A DNA stretch of 64,000 nucleotides from Bradyrhizobium sp. WSM3983 (lineage in GTDB: Bacteria; Pseudomonadota; Alphaproteobacteria; Rhizobiales; Xanthobacteraceae). The stretch lies in assembly GCF_000473045.1 (NCBI RefSeq), contig NZ_AXAY01000007.1, positions 62,001-126,000 of the forward strand, in the 5' to 3' direction. The notes under the pieces were generated by a model. It saw only the letters and a program-made list of their open reading frames with translations. It was not told the DNA's origin and searched no databases. The stretch's first letter is position 1. Each line of letters begins with the position of its first letter. The translations under genes and the position numbers were made by a program. Positions 53,279-63,417 of this stretch are shown piece by piece.

Positions 53279-54337
53279 GTGTCGCAGAATCAAGCATCCA
53301 GCCCGGCTGACGCCAAGCCGACCACTGCCGTAAGCCGCATCGTTGCGCTGATTCCCGGCATTCTTCTGTGCGTCGCAGTGGCTGGCGTCTCGGCCCTGCT
53401 GGAACGGGCCGAGCTCGGCGTGTTCGAACACCCCTATGTCGAGGCGCTGGTGATGGCGATCCTGCTGGGGATGGCCGTGCGCAGCTTCTGGAAACCGGCG
53501 CCGCGCTGGCAGGCCGGCATCGCCTTCAGCGCCAAACAGCTGCTTGAAGTCGCCGTCATGCTGCTGGGGGCCTCCATCAGCTTTGCCGCCATCGCGGCCT
53601 CAGGCATCGCGCTTTTGGCGTCGATCGCGGCCGTGGTGGTGGTGGCCCTCTGCGTCTCCTTCGGTCTCAGCCGCTTGCTTGGCCTGTCGACGCGGCTCTC
53701 GATCCTGATCGCCTGCGGCAATTCCATCTGCGGCAATTCCGCCATCGCGGCGGTCGCGCCGATCATCGGCGCCAACAGCGACGAGATCGCATCCTCTATC
53801 TCTTTTACCGCCATCCTCGGCGTGATGATGGTGCTGGGCTTGCCGCTGCTGATCCCGCTGTTGCAACTCACCGCCACGCAATACGGCATCCTCGCGGGCC
53901 TCACCGTCTATGCGGTGCCGCAGGTGCTCGCCGCAACGGTGCCGGCGGGCCTGATCTCCACGCAGATCGGCACGCTGGTGAAGCTGATGCGCGTGCTGAT
54001 GCTTGGCCCCGTGGTCGTCGGCCTCTCGCTGGCCGCCTCGCGCTGGCAGACCGGCGCCAAGAAGACCAATGTCGGCTTCTTCCGCCTGGTGCCGTGGTTC
54101 ATCCTTGGCTTCCTCGCGCTGGCGACGCTGCGCTCGCTCGAGATCGTGCCGGGCACGGTGGTTGGTCCCGTGACGAAGATCACGAGCTTCCTTACGGTGG
54201 TGTCGATGGCCGCGCTGGGCTTGGGCGTCGACGTGAAGGTGCTTGCCAATGTCGGGGGACGGGTGACAGCCGCGGTGACGCTGTCGCTGATGCTACTGCT
54301 GGGGATCAGCATCGTGCTGGTGCACTGGTTTAAGTGA
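53279..54337 (+). CDS. YeiH/YadS-family putative sulfate exporter
   Basis: This 352-residue membrane protein of the UPF0324/YeiH family has about ten predicted helices. It starts GTG behind GGGAGAG. The family motif CGNSICGNSAIAAVAPIIGA is visible near residue 150, with LGVDVKVLANVGGRV near the C-terminus. Members are annotated as putative sulfate exporters or sulfonate-related permeases. No LysR regulator or sulfur gene is adjacent here. Confidence 0.88.
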   Translation: MSQNQASSPADAKPTTAVSRIVALIPGILLCVAVAGVSALLERAELGVFEHPYVEALVMAILLGMAVRSFWKPAPRWQAGIAFSAKQLLEVAVMLLGASISFAAIAASGIALLASIAAVVVVALCVSFGLSRLLGLSTRLSILIACGNSICGNSAIAAVAPIIGANSDEIASSISFTAILGVMMVLGLPLLIPLLQLTATQYGILAGLTVYAVPQVLAATVPAGLISTQIGTLVKLMRVLMLGPVVVGLSLAASRWQTGAKKTNVGFFRLVPWFILGFLALATLRSLEIVPGTVVGPVTKITSFLTVVSMAALGLGVDVKVLANVGGRVTAAVTLSLMLLLGISIVLVHWFK

Positions 54338-54476
54338 GGGACGCGCCGCGCTGGCGCGCATGAATTGCGGCGCGCTGCAGCGCTGGACTTCCCCCGCCAG
54401 ACCGGTATTGGTTTTCGCCAACGTGATTGGCCGTAGAGCCAGTGCTGCCGATCCGAGAGCAAACGAGGACGCCGCC

Positions 54477-55649
54477 ATGACGACACTGACCGTGAAAGAT
54501 CTTCTCCCCGAGGATGGAACGAAGGGGACGCTGGTCGGCCGCGTCTGGCTGCCGCAGGCGAACGGTCCGGCCGTCGTTGCCGTCCGCACTGACGGCGTCT
54601 TCGACGTCACCGCAAAGTTTCCGACCATCAGCGCGCTTTGCGAAGAGGACAATCCCGCCAAGACGCTTGCCGCAACCAAGGGCGAGCGTATCGGCGACCT
54701 CGAAGCCATCGTCGCCAACACGGCGCCCGATGGGCGTGATTCAACGAAGCCCTGGCTGCTCGCACCCGTTGATCTCCAGACGTTGAAAGCCGCGGGTGTC
54801 ACCTTCGCGATCTCGATGCTGGAGCGCGTGATCGAGGAGCGGGCCAAGGGCAATCCGGCCTCGGCCGAAGCGATCCGGAAAGAAGTGACACGACTGATCG
54901 GCGACGATCTGTCAAAACTCAAGCCGGGCTCGGACCAGGCGATGCACCTGAAGCAGGTGCTGATCGACCAGAACGCCTGGAGCCAGTATCTCGAAGTCGG
55001 TATCGGTCCCGACGCCGAGGTCTTCACCAAAGCACCGACGCTGTCCTCGGTCGGCACCGGCATGGATGCCGGGCTGCATCCGAAGTCGACCTGGAACAAC
55101 CCGGAGCCGGAGCTGGTGCTGTTCGTCTCCAGCCGCGGCAAGATCGTCGGCGGAGCGCTTGGCAACGACGTGAATCTGCGTGACTTTGAGGGCCGCTCCG
55201 CACTGCTTTTATCGAAGGCCAAGGACAACAATGCGTCCTGCGCCATCGGTCCGCTGCTGCGTCTGTTCGACGACAGCTTCACGCTCGACGATGCGCGCAA
55301 GCTCGACATCAGCCTCAACGTGAAGGGCGCGGACGGTTTCGTCCTCGACGGCCATTCCTCGATCAGCATGATCAGCCGCGATCCGACCGATCTCGTCGCG
55401 CAGACCATCGGCAAGGTGCATCAATATCCTGATGGTTTTGTGCTGTTCCTCGGCACGATGTTCGCACCCGTCAAGGATCGCGAAGCGCCGGGGCAGGGCT
55501 TCACCCACAAGCGCGACGATATCGTCACCATCGCCGCACCTCAGCTCGGCAAGCTCGTGAATCGGATGCGGACCAGTGACGAGTGCGAGCCCTGGACGTT
55601 CGGCATCGGTGCGCTGATGAAGAACCTGGCGCAGCGGGAGGTGATCTAG
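54477..55649 (+). CDS. FAH-family protein, candidate 2-keto-3-deoxy-acid dehydratase
   Basis: This FAH-fold protein has 390 residues, starting MTTLTVKDLLPEDG. Metal-ligand regions PEPELVLFVSSRGKIVGGALGNDVNLRD (shown as PEPELVLFVSSRG and GALGNDVNLRDFEG) and LSKAKDNNASCAIGPLL match the group containing 2-keto-3-deoxy-D-arabinonate dehydratase. The next genes on this strand import and oxidise an aldose, so dehydration of 2-keto-3-deoxy-arabonate or galactonate is plausible. A sugar-acid dehydratase (IlvD-type) and the final semialdehyde dehydrogenase are not in the window. Confidence 0.8.
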   Translation: MTTLTVKDLLPEDGTKGTLVGRVWLPQANGPAVVAVRTDGVFDVTAKFPTISALCEEDNPAKTLAATKGERIGDLEAIVANTAPDGRDSTKPWLLAPVDLQTLKAAGVTFAISMLERVIEERAKGNPASAEAIRKEVTRLIGDDLSKLKPGSDQAMHLKQVLIDQNAWSQYLEVGIGPDAEVFTKAPTLSSVGTGMDAGLHPKSTWNNPEPELVLFVSSRGKIVGGALGNDVNLRDFEGRSALLLSKAKDNNASCAIGPLLRLFDDSFTLDDARKLDISLNVKGADGFVLDGHSSISMISRDPTDLVAQTIGKVHQYPDGFVLFLGTMFAPVKDREAPGQGFTHKRDDIVTIAAPQLGKLVNRMRTSDECEPWTFGIGALMKNLAQREVI

Positions 55650-55660
55650 CGGTCGGCTCG

Positions 55661-55810
55661 CTTCCCCTCGCCCCGCTTGCGGGGAGAGTTCAAATTCGAT
55701 CGGAGATCGAATTCGGGTGAGGGGGACTCTCCGCCGGTTCAGCTCTCACCGTTTCTGTGGAAGGAGCCTCTCGCCGCAACCCCCTCCCCGTAAGAACGGG
55801 GCGAGGGGAG
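55661..55810. repeat. Intergenic palindromic repeat, family C variant
   Basis: TCCCCTCGCCCCG (55663-55675) pairs with CGGGGCGAGGGGAG (55797-55810). Inside, AATTCGATC (55693-55701) and GATCGAATT (55705-55713) form a perfect 9-bp dyad. It occupies the first half of the 412-base gap before ytfQ. Related to the elements at 33923 and 40378. Confidence 0.75.
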
Positions 55811-55931
55811 CACCTTTGCTCGGGCGACCATCCACAAACATTCCTTCACCTTAGCGTTGCATAAATCGAAAAGAATCGCGCCTAGCGTGTGATCTACGCA
55901 AGTCTGCGGCACCTCTGCATCATTCGTCCAA

Positions 55932-55952
55932 ATAGTCAGATAATATGACTAT
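55932..55952. promoter_or_regulatory. Candidate operator of the sugar regulon
   Basis: ATAGTCA (55932-55938), spacer GATAATA, TGACTAT (55946-55952): a perfect 7-bp dyad, 109 bases before the ytfQ start. It likely binds the FadR-type regulator encoded at 60648 in the same operon. Confidence 0.55.
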
Positions 55953-56061
55953 ACGAAGCCGCTGTTCCGTGAAATAGTCCCTTCCGCCGCCTCAAGGGCC
56001 GGCCTGAGGGTGTCATGCTACCAGCGGCGCCCCAGATAAACAATCTTGGGAGATACGCCTG

Positions 56062-57027
56062 ATGACCCTCAAAGCCCTCTTTGCGGCCAGCGCCACGGCC
56101 ACGTTGTTGCTCGCGCTGCCGGCCAATGCCGCCGAGCTCACCGTCGGCTTCTCGCAGATCGGATCGGAATCCGGCTGGCGCGCGGCCGAGACCTCGGTCT
56201 CCAAGCAGGAGGCCACCAAGCGCAAGGTCAATCTCAAGATCGCCGACGCGCAGCAGAAGCAGGAGAACCAGATCAAGGCGATCCGCTCCTTCATCGCGCA
56301 GAATGTCGACGCGATCTTCCTGGCGCCCGTGGTCTCGACCGGCTGGGATTCGGTGCTGAAGGAAGCAAAGGAAGCCAAGATCCCGGTCGTGCTGCTCGAC
56401 CGCGACATCGATCCATCGGGCAAGGACCTCTATCTCACCGCCGTCACCTCGGACAGCGTGCACGAAGGCGCGGTCGCTGGCGACTGGCTGGCCAAGACCG
56501 TCGGCGACAAGGCCTGCAACATCGTCGAATTGCAGGGCACGGTCGGCGCGAGCGTCGCCGCCAATCGCAAGAAAGGCTTTGACACCGCCATTGCCAAGCA
56601 CGCCAATTTGAAGGTGGTGCGCAGCCAGACCGGCGACTTCACCCGCGCCAAGGGCAAGGAAGTGATGGAGAGCTTCATCAAGGCCGAAGGCGGCGGCAAG
56701 AACATCTGCGCGGTCTACGCGCACAACGACGACATGATGGTCGGCGCGATCCAGGCGATGAAGGAAGCCGGCCTCAAGCCGGGCAAGGACATCCTCACGG
56801 TCTCGATCGACGCGGTCCCCGACATCTTCAAGGCGATGGTCGCCGGTGAAGCCAATGCCACAGTCGAGCTGACGCCGAACATGGCGGGCCCTGCTTTCGA
56901 TGCCGTCGCGGCGTTCAAGGAGAAGGGCACCGTTCCGCCGAAGTGGATCCAGACCGAATCCAAGCTGCTCACCGCCGCCGACGATCCGCAGAAGGTCTAC
57001 GACAGCAAGAAGGGCCTCGGTTACTGA
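56062..57027 (+). CDS. ytfQ: Sugar ABC transporter, periplasmic binding protein (YtfQ-like)
   Basis: This 321-residue type-1 periplasmic sugar-binding protein has a signal peptide (1-22, ending LPANA). The mature part starts AELTVGFSQIGSESGW and continues ISLKIADAQQKQENQIKA, then ICAVYAHNDDMMVGAIQAMK and GEANATVELTPNMAGPAFD. It is nearly colinear with E. coli YtfQ, which binds galactofuranose. It is followed by the ATPase and permease genes. The bound sugar may be the furanose form of galactose or arabinose. Confidence 0.92.
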   Translation: MTLKALFAASATATLLLALPANAAELTVGFSQIGSESGWRAAETSVSKQEATKRKVNLKIADAQQKQENQIKAIRSFIAQNVDAIFLAPVVSTGWDSVLKEAKEAKIPVVLLDRDIDPSGKDLYLTAVTSDSVHEGAVAGDWLAKTVGDKACNIVELQGTVGASVAANRKKGFDTAIAKHANLKVVRSQTGDFTRAKGKEVMESFIKAEGGGKNICAVYAHNDDMMVGAIQAMKEAGLKPGKDILTVSIDAVPDIFKAMVAGEANATVELTPNMAGPAFDAVAAFKEKGTVPPKWIQTESKLLTAADDPQKVYDSKKGLGY

Positions 57028-57143
57028 GGCGGGCGTCTCGCCGGACCACTCCTTTGTGGTCCGGCCCCCCTTCGAAACCGCCGCGCGAACGAATAGGGTG
57101 GGTGTCCGCAGCATAAGCGGGCGCCGGTGGGAGTGACGTCGTT

Positions 57144-58681
<1,538 letters not shown>

Positions 58682-58685
<4 letters not shown>

Positions 58686-59674
58686 CAGAGCTGTTGCCGC
58701 GCCGCGGCCTTGCCCAGATCCTGGCTTTGATCGTCATCCTCGCGGTCGACCGCGTGGTGTCGCCGCAATTCTTCGACCTGCGGCTTCAGGACGGTCGTCT
58801 GTTCGGCAGCCTCATCGACGTCCTCAACCGCGGCACGCCGGTGGCGCTGCTCTCGCTCGGTATGGTGCTGGTGATCGCGACGCGCGGCATCGACCTTTCC
58901 GTCGGTGCGGTGATGGCGATCTGCGGCGCGATTGCCGCGAGCCTCGCCGACAGCCACGGCCTGCCGGTGGTGCTGGCGGCGGCGCTTGGCGCCGGTTTGA
59001 TCTGCGGGTTGTGGAACGGCTTCCTCGTCGCGGTGCTCGGCATGCAGCCGATAGTGGCGACGCTGATCCTGATGGTCGCCGGGCGCGGTATCGCCCAGCT
59101 CATCACCGAAGGACGGATCGTGACGTTCTCCTCGCCGGACCTGGTCTGGCTCGGGAACGGCGCCATTCTCGGCGTGCCTGTCCCGATCGCGATCGCGCTT
59201 GGCATGCTGATCCTCACGGGTGCGGTAGTGCGCGGCTCGGCGCTCGGGCTCCTGATCGAGGCAACCGGCGGCAATGCGCGGGCGAGCGAGCTTGCCGGCG
59301 TCGGCACGCGCGCGATGATTTTGGCGGTCTATGTCTGGTGCGGGGTCTGTGCCGCGCTCGCCGGCGTGATCGCTGCGGCTGACATCATGGGAGCGGATGC
59401 CAATAATGCCGGCCTCTGGCTCGAGCTCGACGCCATCCTCGCGGTGGTGATCGGCGGCACCTCGTTGTTCGGAGGCCGCTTCAGCCTTGTCCTGGCGGTG
59501 CTGGGTGCGCTAATCATCCAGACCATGAACACCGGCATTTTGCTGTCAGGCTATCCGCCGGAGTTCAACCTGCTGGTCAAGGCCGTGGTGGTGCTCGCCG
59601 TGCTGCTGCTGCAATCGCCAAAACTGTCCGGCTTTGCCGGCATCATGGTGCGGCTGCGGAGAACGAAACCATGA
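58682..59674 (+). CDS. ytfT: Sugar ABC transporter permease (YtfT-like)
   Basis: This 330-residue CUT2 permease has about ten membrane helices. Signature segments are LVIATRGIDLSVGAVMAICGA and VIGGTSLFGGRFSLVLAVLGAL in the cytoplasmic loop that contacts the ATPase (shown in part). Its stop overlaps the next ATG (ATGA). With YjfF it forms the membrane channel. Start and stop overlaps with both neighbours indicate translational coupling. Confidence 0.9.
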
Positions 59675-60651
59675 AAGGCCTGCCGCCCGTCCTGATCACG
59701 GCCATCGTTCTCGTCGCGGGCTTCGCAGCTTGCGCGGTGCAGTTTCCCAACATCGCCTCCACCCGCGTGGTCGGCAACCTCCTGACCGACAATGCCTTCC
59801 TCGGCATCGTCGCGACCGGCATGACCTTCGTCATCATCTCCGGCGGCATCGATCTCTCGGTCGGCTCGGTGATCGGATTCACCACAGTGTTCGTGGCGCT
59901 CGCGATCGAGCGCTGGGGCGTGCCGCCGCTGGTCGCGTTCGTCGCCATCCTCGCGCTCTCGGCGGCCTTTGGCGCCGCGATGGGCGCGATCATCCATGTC
60001 TTCGACCTGCCGCCTTTCATCGTCACGCTCGCCGGCATGTTTCTGGCGCGCGGCGCCAGCTTCCTGCTCTCGACGGAATCGGTGCCGATCACCGCGCCGG
60101 TTTATTCGACCGTGTCCGACTTCGCGTTGCGCATGCCCGGTGGCGGGCGTTTGAGCGCGATCGCGATCATCATGCTCGCCATCGTGATCGGCGGCGTCTT
60201 GCTGCTGCAACTCACCCGGTTCGGCGCCAATGTCCATGCGCTCGGCGGCAGCCGGGCGACTGCCAGCCTGATGGGCGTCGCGGTCGGCAAGATGACGGTG
60301 AAGATCTACATGCTATCGAGCCTGCTCGCGGGCATCGCCGGCATCGTGTTCTCTTTCTACACCAGCGCCGGCTATTCTCTCTCCGCCGTCGGCGTCGAGC
60401 TCGACACAATTGCAGCCGTTGTCATCGGCGGCACGCTGCTCACGGGCGGGCAGGGCTCGGTGATCGGCACCTTCCTCGGCGTGCTGATCCAGGGCATGAT
60501 CCAGACCTACATCAATTTCGACGGCACGCTGTCGAGCTGGTGGACCAAGATCGCGACCGGCGTCTTGCTGTTCGCCTTTATCGCGCTGCAGCAGGGGCTG
60601 GTCGCGCTGGCGCGCCGGCCGGCGGCGAAGCGCGCGGGAGCCGTCTCATGA
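59671..60651 (+). CDS. yjfF: Sugar ABC transporter permease (YjfF-like)
   Basis: This 326-residue second CUT2 permease has about ten membrane helices. It carries FVIISGGIDLSVGSVIGFTT and VIGGTLLTGGQGSVIGTFLGV (in part) as ATPase contact motifs. It resembles YjfF, the partner of YtfT in the furanose transporter. The stop overlaps the regulator's ATG (ATGA). Order ytfQ-ytfR-ytfT-yjfF is the same as in E. coli. Confidence 0.9.
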   Translation: MKGLPPVLITAIVLVAGFAACAVQFPNIASTRVVGNLLTDNAFLGIVATGMTFVIISGGIDLSVGSVIGFTTVFVALAIERWGVPPLVAFVAILALSAAFGAAMGAIIHVFDLPPFIVTLAGMFLARGASFLLSTESVPITAPVYSTVSDFALRMPGGGRLSAIAIIMLAIVIGGVLLLQLTRFGANVHALGGSRATASLMGVAVGKMTVKIYMLSSLLAGIAGIVFSFYTSAGYSLSAVGVELDTIAAVVIGGTLLTGGQGSVIGTFLGVLIQGMIQTYINFDGTLSSWWTKIATGVLLFAFIALQQGLVALARRPAAKRAGAVS

Positions 60652-61415
60652 CCTCGCGCATCGTCGTCATTCCGACACCACGGGCCCATTCCAACCACGC
60701 GGAGGTCGCGCGCTCGATCGGCGTCGACATCATCGCTGGCCGCTATGCGGAAGGGGTGCGGCTTCCGGGTGATGCCGAGCTGACGGCGATGTTCGGCGTG
60801 TCGCGGCCGGTGCTGCGCGAGAGCGTGAAGACGCTCGTGGCCAAGGGGCTTTTGACCACCAAGGCGCGGGTCGGCACCGTCGTGCGCGAGCGCGCTGCGT
60901 GGAACATGTTTGATGCCGACGTGCTGGCCTGGCATCTCGACGCCGGTATCGACAGGCGTTTTCTCAACGACCTCGCCGAGATCCGCCTCGCGGTCGAGCC
61001 GCGCGCGGCAGCGCTCGCGGCCACGCGCCGTTCGGAGGAGGACATCGCCGAGCTTCAGCGCAGCATGGACCGCATGCGGCACGAGACGTCCGAGTCCGTC
61101 GGCTTTGCCGATGCCGACCTCGCCGTGCACCTTGCGGTGGCGCGAGCATCCGGCAATCTGTTCATGCGCTCCATCGGTCATGTGATCGAGGCTGCCTTGC
61201 GTGCGGCTTTCATGCTCAGTGCACCGGCCGGGTCGGAGGACCGCGAGATCGCCTTGGTCTGGCACCAGAAGATCGTCGACTCGATCGCAACCGGTGATGC
61301 CGACGCGGCGGCCGAGGCGATGGCCTTCGTCATTCACAACGGCATGCGCCGGCATCAGGGAGTGGCGGCCGAAACAGCACCGGCGGCACCTGCAGAATCT
61401 GGAGAAAGTTCGTGA
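60648..61415 (+). CDS. FadR/GntR-family regulator of the sugar operon
   Basis: This GntR-family FCD regulator has 255 residues. It starts ATG overlapping yjfF (ATGA). The wHTH (about 15-85) has RLPGDAELTAMFGVSRPVLR and the FCD domain has RLAVEPRAAALAATR, FADADLAVHLAVAR and LVWHQKIVDSIATGDADAAAEA (in part), with the His and Asp metal ligands. It belongs to the operon it most likely controls. The palindrome upstream of ytfQ is its probable operator. Confidence 0.86.
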   Translation: MTSRIVVIPTPRAHSNHAEVARSIGVDIIAGRYAEGVRLPGDAELTAMFGVSRPVLRESVKTLVAKGLLTTKARVGTVVRERAAWNMFDADVLAWHLDAGIDRRFLNDLAEIRLAVEPRAAALAATRRSEEDIAELQRSMDRMRHETSESVGFADADLAVHLAVARASGNLFMRSIGHVIEAALRAAFMLSAPAGSEDREIALVWHQKIVDSIATGDADAAAEAMAFVIHNGMRRHQGVAAETAPAAPAESGESS

Positions 61416-62338
61416 CAACCTTTCGCATCGCCATCGTCGGCTTCGGCAAGATCGCGCGCGACCAGCATGTCGGCGCGATCGCCGCGACGCCGGGCGCCAT
61501 GCTAGCCGCCGTTGCCAGCCGTAACGCGTCGCTGCCGGGCCTGCCGCATTTTGCGACCATCGAGGAGCTGCTGGAGAAGGGCCCGGAGATCGATGCGGTG
61601 TCGCTCTGCACACCGCCGCAGGTGCGACGCGCCCAGGCCGCTGCGGCGCTCGCCGCCGGCAAGCATGTCATGCTGGAGAAGCCGCCCGGCATCGGCGTTG
61701 CCGAGCTCGACCCGCTGACCGCGATGGCGGCAGACGCAAAGCGCACTTTGTTTGCGACCTGGCATTCGCGCCATGCCCCCGCGGTCGAGCCAGCCCGCGA
61801 ATGGCTGGCTACGCGCAGGATCAAGTCGGTGCACATCAATTGGAAGGAAGACGTCCGTGTCTGGCATCCCGGCCAGGCCTGGATTTGGGAACCCGGCGGG
61901 CTCGGCGTGTTCGATCCCGGTATCAACGCGCTCTCGATCCTGACCCGCATCCTGCCAAGGCCGGTGTTCGTCACCGCGGCTGAGCTTGCTTTTCCGGCCA
62001 ATTGCCAGTCGCCGATTGCCGCCAATCTGACGCTGACCGACATCAGCGACCTGCCGATCACGGCAGAGTTCGACTTTCGCCAGACCGGGCCGCAGAGCTG
62101 GGACATCGTCGCGGAAACCGATCAGGGTCGGATGACATTGTCCCGCGGTGGCAGGATCATGGAGGTCGACGGCAAGGTTGTTGCCGACGCGCCCGATGAG
62201 GAATATCGAGAGCTGTACCGGCACTTCGTCAAGCTCGCGGAGTCCGGCGCGAGCGATGTCGACCTGGCACCGCTTCGTCTCGTCGCCGACGCTTTCCTGC
62301 TCGGCAAGCGTAACATCGTCGAACCGTTTGTGGACTAG
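61412..62338 (+). CDS. L-arabinose/D-galactose 1-dehydrogenase (Gfo/Idh/MocA family)
   Basis: This NAD(P)-dependent aldose 1-dehydrogenase has 308 residues. It starts GTG, overlapping the regulator. The Rossmann motif is IAIVGFGKIARDQHVGAI; the EKP motif is VMLEKPPGIG. The segment KEDVRVWHPGQAWIWEPGG followed by LGVFDPGINALSIL is typical of Azospirillum L-arabinose 1-dehydrogenase (AraA) and Pseudomonas D-galactose dehydrogenase. It oxidises the aldose to the 1,4- or 1,5-lactone, the first step of the oxidative pathway. Confidence 0.9.
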   Translation: MTTFRIAIVGFGKIARDQHVGAIAATPGAMLAAVASRNASLPGLPHFATIEELLEKGPEIDAVSLCTPPQVRRAQAAAALAAGKHVMLEKPPGIGVAELDPLTAMAADAKRTLFATWHSRHAPAVEPAREWLATRRIKSVHINWKEDVRVWHPGQAWIWEPGGLGVFDPGINALSILTRILPRPVFVTAAELAFPANCQSPIAANLTLTDISDLPITAEFDFRQTGPQSWDIVAETDQGRMTLSRGGRIMEVDGKVVADAPDEEYRELYRHFVKLAESGASDVDLAPLRLVADAFLLGKRNIVEPFVD

Positions 62339-62340
62339 AC

Positions 62341-63417
62341 ATGGCGAGCGCCAAGATAGCAAAAGACGTTTTCGGAACGCTGCCGGACGGACGCAATGTC
62401 GAGCGGATCGTGCTGCGCGGGGAGGGCGGGTTTGAGGCCCGCATCATCACCCATGGCGCGGTGATCCAGGCGTTGATCGCGCCGGACGCCAGGGGCAGCT
62501 ATGACGACGTCGTGCTCGGCCATGACGCCTTCGCCGGCTATCTCGCCGAGCGGAAGTTTTTTGGTGCCACAGTCGGCCGCTACGCCAACCGCATCGCCAA
62601 CGGGGAGTTCTCGCTCGATGGCGAGACGTTCCAGCTTCCAATCAATAACGGCCCGAATGCGCTGCATGGTGGCCTCGACGGCTTCGACCGCAAGCTCTGG
62701 GACATTGCCGAGCTCGACGACGGCGCCAACCCTGCGGTCACGCTGACCTACACCAGCCCGCATGGCGAGGAGAATTATCCTGGCAAGCTCGATGTGCGGT
62801 TGACCTATCGCGTCACCGGCTCGGCCGAGCTGTCGCTGATGATGGAGGCACGGACCGACCGGCCGACCATCGTCAACCTGACCAACCACAGCTTCTTCAA
62901 TCTGGAAGGCGCGACTTCAGGCACGCCCACCCTCGACCACAGGCTGATGGTCAAGGCCGATCATTTCCTGGCCATCGACCCCACCGCGATCCCGCTGCCC
63001 GAGCCGCCGCGCGTGGTGGCTGGCACACCGTTCGACTTCCGGGAGGCCCGCGCCGTCGGCGCGCGCATCCGCGAGAGCAATCAGCAATTGCTCAACGGCA
63101 AGGGCTATGATCACACCTATTGTCTCGCGCGTGACGGCAAGCTCGCGTTCGCGGCCCGGCTGGAGGCCCCGCGCTCGGGGCGGATCATGGAGCTGTTCAC
63201 CGATCAGCCCGGCCTTCAGGTCTATTCCGGCAACTATCTCGACGGCACGATCTCGGGCAAAGGCGGCAAGCTGATCCGACAGTCGGACGCGTTGTGCCTG
63301 GAGCCGCACATGTGGCCGAATTCGCCGAACCGGCCGGACTTTCCGAGCCCGCGCCTCGATCCTGGCGGCGTCTATCGCCATCACACCGTCTATCGCTTCG
63401 CCGTGAGGGCGCCATGA
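62341..63417 (+). CDS. galM: Aldose 1-epimerase (mutarotase)
   Basis: GalM interconverts the alpha and beta anomers of aldoses. It has 358 residues. Key parts are GRYANRIANGEFSLDGETF and LPINNGPNALHGGLDG (binding and catalytic His), then LTNHSFFNLEG, and the C-terminal catalytic Glu in ALCLEPHMWPNSPNRPDFPS. It starts 2 bases after the dehydrogenase stop. Here it would supply the anomer used by the dehydrogenase. Confidence 0.93.
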   Translation: MASAKIAKDVFGTLPDGRNVERIVLRGEGGFEARIITHGAVIQALIAPDARGSYDDVVLGHDAFAGYLAERKFFGATVGRYANRIANGEFSLDGETFQLPINNGPNALHGGLDGFDRKLWDIAELDDGANPAVTLTYTSPHGEENYPGKLDVRLTYRVTGSAELSLMMEARTDRPTIVNLTNHSFFNLEGATSGTPTLDHRLMVKADHFLAIDPTAIPLPEPPRVVAGTPFDFREARAVGARIRESNQQLLNGKGYDHTYCLARDGKLAFAARLEAPRSGRIMELFTDQPGLQVYSGNYLDGTISGKGGKLIRQSDALCLEPHMWPNSPNRPDFPSPRLDPGGVYRHHTVYRFAVRAP

